The position numbers and the translations under genes were made by a program. A stretch of DNA of 9,697 nucleotides from Oscillospiraceae bacterium (GTDB taxonomy: Bacteria > Bacillota > Clostridia > Oscillospirales > Ruminococcaceae), in contig JAHHTP010000042.1 in the NCBI GenBank assembly GCA_020024615.1, positions 1-9,697 of the forward strand. Direction: 5' to 3'. Shown here one piece after another: positions 7,163 through 9,697 of the stretch; the stretch's first letter is position 1, and the number at the start of each line of letters is the position of its first letter. The notes beneath the pieces were generated by a model, which saw nothing but the letters and a program-made list of their open reading frames with translations, was not told the DNA's origin and did no database searches.

Positions 7163-9082
7163 TCAGAATTGAACCAAGCGGTGAGGGAATCGGAGCGTGA
7201 CTGTTGTTCCGCTAATATCATTTCCGAAGATATTTACTTCACAGTCTGCTCCAAAGTTGAGCATTAAACGCAAAAGGACATTTTCCATCCCTATGGATGA
7301 ATGATCGCCACTGTCAGTAAAATGTTCGTAGCTATCCGGTAAAGAATGCGGCTCGGCGCTGTTTTTCAGAATATAATCGAGATACCATCGCCGTATCGCA
7401 TTGACATAGCAAGCAAAATGGCGGCTGACCTCCTCCGATACCGGAACTCCGTTATCGCGGATTTCAATCAAAGTGAATTTATCTTTGTACTCCACGCGTA
7501 TTTGCAGATATGTATTCGGGCGCTTTAATATGCCGCCATGCATAATGGAATTTTCAATTAGCGGCTGAAGTGTCATGCGGGGAATCAAAAGTTGATCCGC
7601 TCCGGGCTGCATAATAATTTCAATAGTTGCTTCATGCTTAAACCTCATTTTCTGCAAAGCAATATATCTTTGCACATAATCAAGCTCCTGCTGTAACGGC
7701 ACCATTGCAGGTTCCAGAACCATAGCGTAATGCAGCATTTGGCCAAAAGATGAAATCATCTGGTACTGTTCTGTATCATCATTTTTTAAAGACCGCGTTG
7801 CTAAACTTTGCAGAGTATTATAAATGAAATGAGGGTTGATCTGCGCCTGAAGCATTTTAAGCGTAGATTTCAAATAGGAAAGCTCCAGCTCATATTGACG
7901 AATAATGTAGTATTGAATTGAAGAAATCATAGAATCAAAAGTGACAATCAATCTTCCGATTTCATCGCTTTTGTTATACGAAACATAGTCGGACAAGCGT
8001 ACAGCCTGATTCCATTTTTTCTCATATACCACATTTTCCATGCATTGCGTAATCTGGCGAAGTGGTGCAGTATACCTGCGAATGTATCGAACATTAATTA
8101 TAACAACAACACTCAGCCCCGCAAAAAAGATCCCAATCAGCACAATCGTCTGCTTCAGGTTTTCGTTGTATATTTTTGTCATAGGGACTAATTTTACAAG
8201 GCACCAATCAAGGAACTTCGATTCCAGCTTTCGACCTATAATCAGCTCATTATCATCTACAACATGAAAGGACTTCGATTTATCTGCTACTTTTCTTAGG
8301 CCTGGACAAAGATTGTTCAAATTGCAAGACAGTGCATCCGAATTAGAAGACGCAAAAACCTTTCCGCTTTTATCGGTAATATACATTTGTTCATCTTCGT
8401 TATAGATCAGTCCACAGTTGTCGTTTAAAAAAGACACCGGAAAATCAAGGGCCATCAATGCAATTACATTGTTTCCCTGCGGAAGGTTATAAATGGGTAA
8501 CCAAATTGTAAAAACATTATCCTCTTCAGCATTAGGCTGAAGAGCATTAAAACGGATCAAATGTCCGTAGTTGGACATATCGTGTGTCGGCTGAACATAA
8601 ATCGTTTCCCACGAGTTGAACTGCGGAAAATCATCATCGTCTTCCCTGAACTCTTCTATGGAAAACTGCATATTTTTTGTTGATAGAAGCATTGTACGAT
8701 TTGCTCTGGGTAACACCAAAAATACTTGCTTTACGGAAGAACTTGAAAAATAAACAGATTTTAGATAGTCGTAAAGGTGGTTTGCATCTTGTAGGGAAAA
8801 CGTTTCAGGAGTACTTCGGTTCATAATGTCAAAAACCGTAGGGTTTATATATGCACTGCGTGCAGAAGTAATGCAATTTTCAATATAGTAATCAATATTC
8901 TGCGCAGAAATCTTCACTGCGGTTTCAGTTTGCTGAATATGCTCGGTAATTGAAGCTTGTCTGTTTGAAATAAAGAAATAAACGCTGAACAAAATAATGA
9001 CAGTGCATACAGATGCAATTAGGACTGATATCAATCTTCGGCATAACGATGCCGAATGTTTCCATACGCCATTTTTTTGCAC
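7163..9082 (-). CDS. Membrane sensor histidine kinase (YesM type, HisKA_7TM-independent, PF06580-like)
   Basis: 639-residue sensor kinase. It begins with GTG at 9082, with GGAG 9 nt upstream; no in-frame ATG is better placed. Membrane segments at about 17-38 and 312-334 flank an extracellular region (about 40-310) of the Cache-like type, followed by HAMP (about 335-395). The phospho-acceptor is H418 in QINPHFIYNTLQ, the signature of the His_kinase family typified by YesM and LytS. The ATPase domain has the N box at LQPLIENSIMHG (505-516). Its G1 box reads DNGVPVS (543-549), lacking the usual second glycine (DNGxG). The next glycine box, SSIGMENV, is about 55 residues after D543, longer than I expect, so the ATP lid seems enlarged. 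It is followed by the response regulator gene and should sense the module's extracellular solute. Confidence 0.94.
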   Translation of the reverse strand: MQKNGVWKHSASLCRRLISVLIASVCTVIILFSVYFFISNRQASITEHIQQTETAVKISAQNIDYYIENCITSARSAYINPTVFDIMNRSTPETFSLQDANHLYDYLKSVYFSSSSVKQVFLVLPRANRTMLLSTKNMQFSIEEFREDDDDFPQFNSWETIYVQPTHDMSNYGHLIRFNALQPNAEEDNVFTIWLPIYNLPQGNNVIALMALDFPVSFLNDNCGLIYNEDEQMYITDKSGKVFASSNSDALSCNLNNLCPGLRKVADKSKSFHVVDDNELIIGRKLESKFLDWCLVKLVPMTKIYNENLKQTIVLIGIFFAGLSVVVIINVRYIRRYTAPLRQITQCMENVVYEKKWNQAVRLSDYVSYNKSDEIGRLIVTFDSMISSIQYYIIRQYELELSYLKSTLKMLQAQINPHFIYNTLQSLATRSLKNDDTEQYQMISSFGQMLHYAMVLEPAMVPLQQELDYVQRYIALQKMRFKHEATIEIIMQPGADQLLIPRMTLQPLIENSIMHGGILKRPNTYLQIRVEYKDKFTLIEIRDNGVPVSEEVSRHFACYVNAIRRWYLDYILKNSAEPHSLPDSYEHFTDSGDHSSIGMENVLLRLMLNFGADCEVNIFGNDISGTTVTLRFPHRLVQF

Positions 9083-9115
9083 TATTATTCACTCCATATG
9101 CTAACTTTTTTATTA

Positions 9116-9144
9116 ATTATGACATATTTAACCTAAAATTTCAA
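9116..9144 (-). promoter_or_regulatory. Promoter of the kinase-regulator operon
   Basis: On the minus strand, TTGAAA (9139-9144) and CATAAT (9116-9121) each match the sigma-A consensus at 5 of 6 positions and are separated by exactly 17 bp. Transcription would start near 9109, leaving a leader of about 27 nt before the GTG start. Such a near-consensus promoter suggests steady expression of the sensor pair, in contrast to the weak -35 of the transporter operon. Confidence 0.7.
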
Positions 9145-9227
9145 TTACAGGGAAGCAACAGAATTGAACCAAACATGCATTAAACAATGCCTGTTTCAGA
9201 TGTTATATCCAAAAATATGATTCGCAT

Positions 9228-9475
9228 TGTATTGGCAGCATGAATTGTCAAACCGAGTGCAGCACTTAGCGAGCTCAAAGTCCCGCAGTTCCTGGTCAGA
9301 TGGTTTTTACAAACTCCGGCAGAAAATGCAAAAAACTGCTGCAATGGTGTTTTCATGGTTTTGCCTTGCTTTTCCCTTCCCGCTGACCACAGTATCCGCT
9401 TTCCGGTGCCCAGCTTCAAACCGGATGTAAATAGCTTTATCCTGTTTCTGGATCGATTTTTCTTTGTTGCGCTTT
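9228..9475 (-). pseudogene. IS30-family transposase remnant
   Basis: The minus strand encodes RFEAGHRKADTVVSGKGKAR (about 9423-9364), which matches the segment around the first catalytic aspartate of IS30-type DDE transposases (expected GHWEADTVVSGKGK). In a second frame (9362-9228), KTMKTPLQQFF, then AGVCKNHLTRNCGT and AALGLTIHAANT, resemble the following part around the second aspartate (expected LTxDRGTE and GLxIYFAD). Here the second aspartate region reads TRNCGT, so a catalytic residue is lost. The two parts are joined near 9363 with roughly 25 residues missing and a frame change. It is therefore a dead, internally deleted copy. Recognition is from memory of the family. Confidence 0.6.
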
Positions 9476-9544
9476 GCTCCTGCCTCTTTATTACCATGGC
9501 TCTTGACCGCTTCTATAATCATGAACGCTTCCAGTATAAAATCA

Positions 9545-9670
9545 AAACCACCAGTTGAACAGGTGGTTTGCACAATCCCTAGAAGGGCTTATTACCAGCA
9601 GCCCCTTAAGGGGCACTGAAAAAGTTGACCAATCGCATTAACTTCACAGGCCGCCGCTAAAGCGGCCTGT
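9545..9670 (-). mobile_element. 3' non-coding tail of an IS200/IS605 element, with hairpins
   Basis: Downstream of the TnpA end there are several palindromes: ACAGGCCGC/GCGGCCTGT (9646-9654 with 9662-9670), the perfect 14-bp palindrome GCCCCTTAAGGGGC (9601-9614), CCCT/AGGG (9577-9580 with 9584-9587), and AAACCACC/GGTGGTTT (9545-9552 with 9562-9569, 9-nt loop). IS200/IS605 elements lack inverted terminal repeats and use subterminal hairpins at their ends for single-strand transposition. The last hairpin would be the right-end one, so the element boundary should lie near or just left of 9545. Exact ends cannot be fixed here. Confidence 0.55.
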
Positions 9671-9674
9671 TTTT
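9646..9674 (+). terminator. Hairpin with T run, possible plus-strand terminator
   Basis: The 9-bp stem ACAGGCCGC/GCGGCCTGT with a 7-nt loop is followed by TTTT on the plus strand, which has the form of an intrinsic terminator. As it lies just past the stop codon of the minus-strand TnpA, it could stop antisense transcription entering the transposase gene. It could also be only part of the element's structured end. Confidence 0.4.
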
Positions 9675-9697
9675 ATGCCTTGGTATTCTTACTACCC
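9673..9697 (-). CDS. tnpA: IS200/IS605 TnpA, C-terminal end only (partial)
   Basis: The minus strand from the window edge reads GSKNTKA and then TAA (9673-9675), directly followed by the element's structured tail. This fits the basic C-terminal end of an IS200/IS605 Y1 transposase. Only seven codons are visible, so the call rests mainly on the adjacent tail and is tentative. The body of the gene, and whether it is intact, lie right of the window. Confidence 0.45.

Noticed and set aside
1..9697. CRISPR array, tRNA or rRNA genes
   Set aside because: No regularly spaced long repeats and no tRNA- or rRNA-like sequence were seen on either strand.

Overview
This window looks like chromosome of a low-to-moderate GC Gram-positive anaerobe of the Clostridia type. 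The reasons are AAGGAGG-type ribosome binding sites, a lipoprotein-type solute-binding protein, a CUT1 sugar transporter without its own ATPase, and a YesM/YesN-type two-component pair. The assignment is from general character only, and I cannot name a species.

Layout. Positions 1-350 hold decayed transposase fragments on the minus strand (IS200/IS605 tnpA joined to an IS256-type remnant). Positions 376-694 are non-coding and carry the promoter of the main operon, with three similar 13-bp direct repeats at 549, 580 and 601. Positions 695-5511 form one plus-strand operon: two CUT1 permeases, their lipoprotein binding protein, and two paralogous double-cupin proteins of unrecognised function. 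A strong intrinsic terminator (5524-5566) closes it. Converging on it from the right, on the minus strand, are a 639-residue membrane histidine kinase and a 519-residue receiver/AraC response regulator, read from a good sigma-A-type promoter at 9116-9144. Positions 9228-9475 hold a decayed IS30-type transposase. Positions 9545-9697 hold the 3' tail of an IS200/IS605 element, with the last seven codons of what appears to be its TnpA and several hairpins.

How it fits together (inference). The kinase senses an extracellular solute, directly or through the binding protein. The regulator then binds the phased repeats and activates a promoter that has a good -10 (TATACT) but a poor -35. The transporter brings in a sugar-like compound, using an ATPase encoded elsewhere. 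The two cupins are the only enzyme candidates in the module: there is no glycosidase, kinase or classical isomerase gene. The whole block sits between transposase remnants on both sides and could be a self-contained, horizontally moved uptake and catabolism cassette for an unidentified substrate. The cupin pair is the most interesting part of the window.
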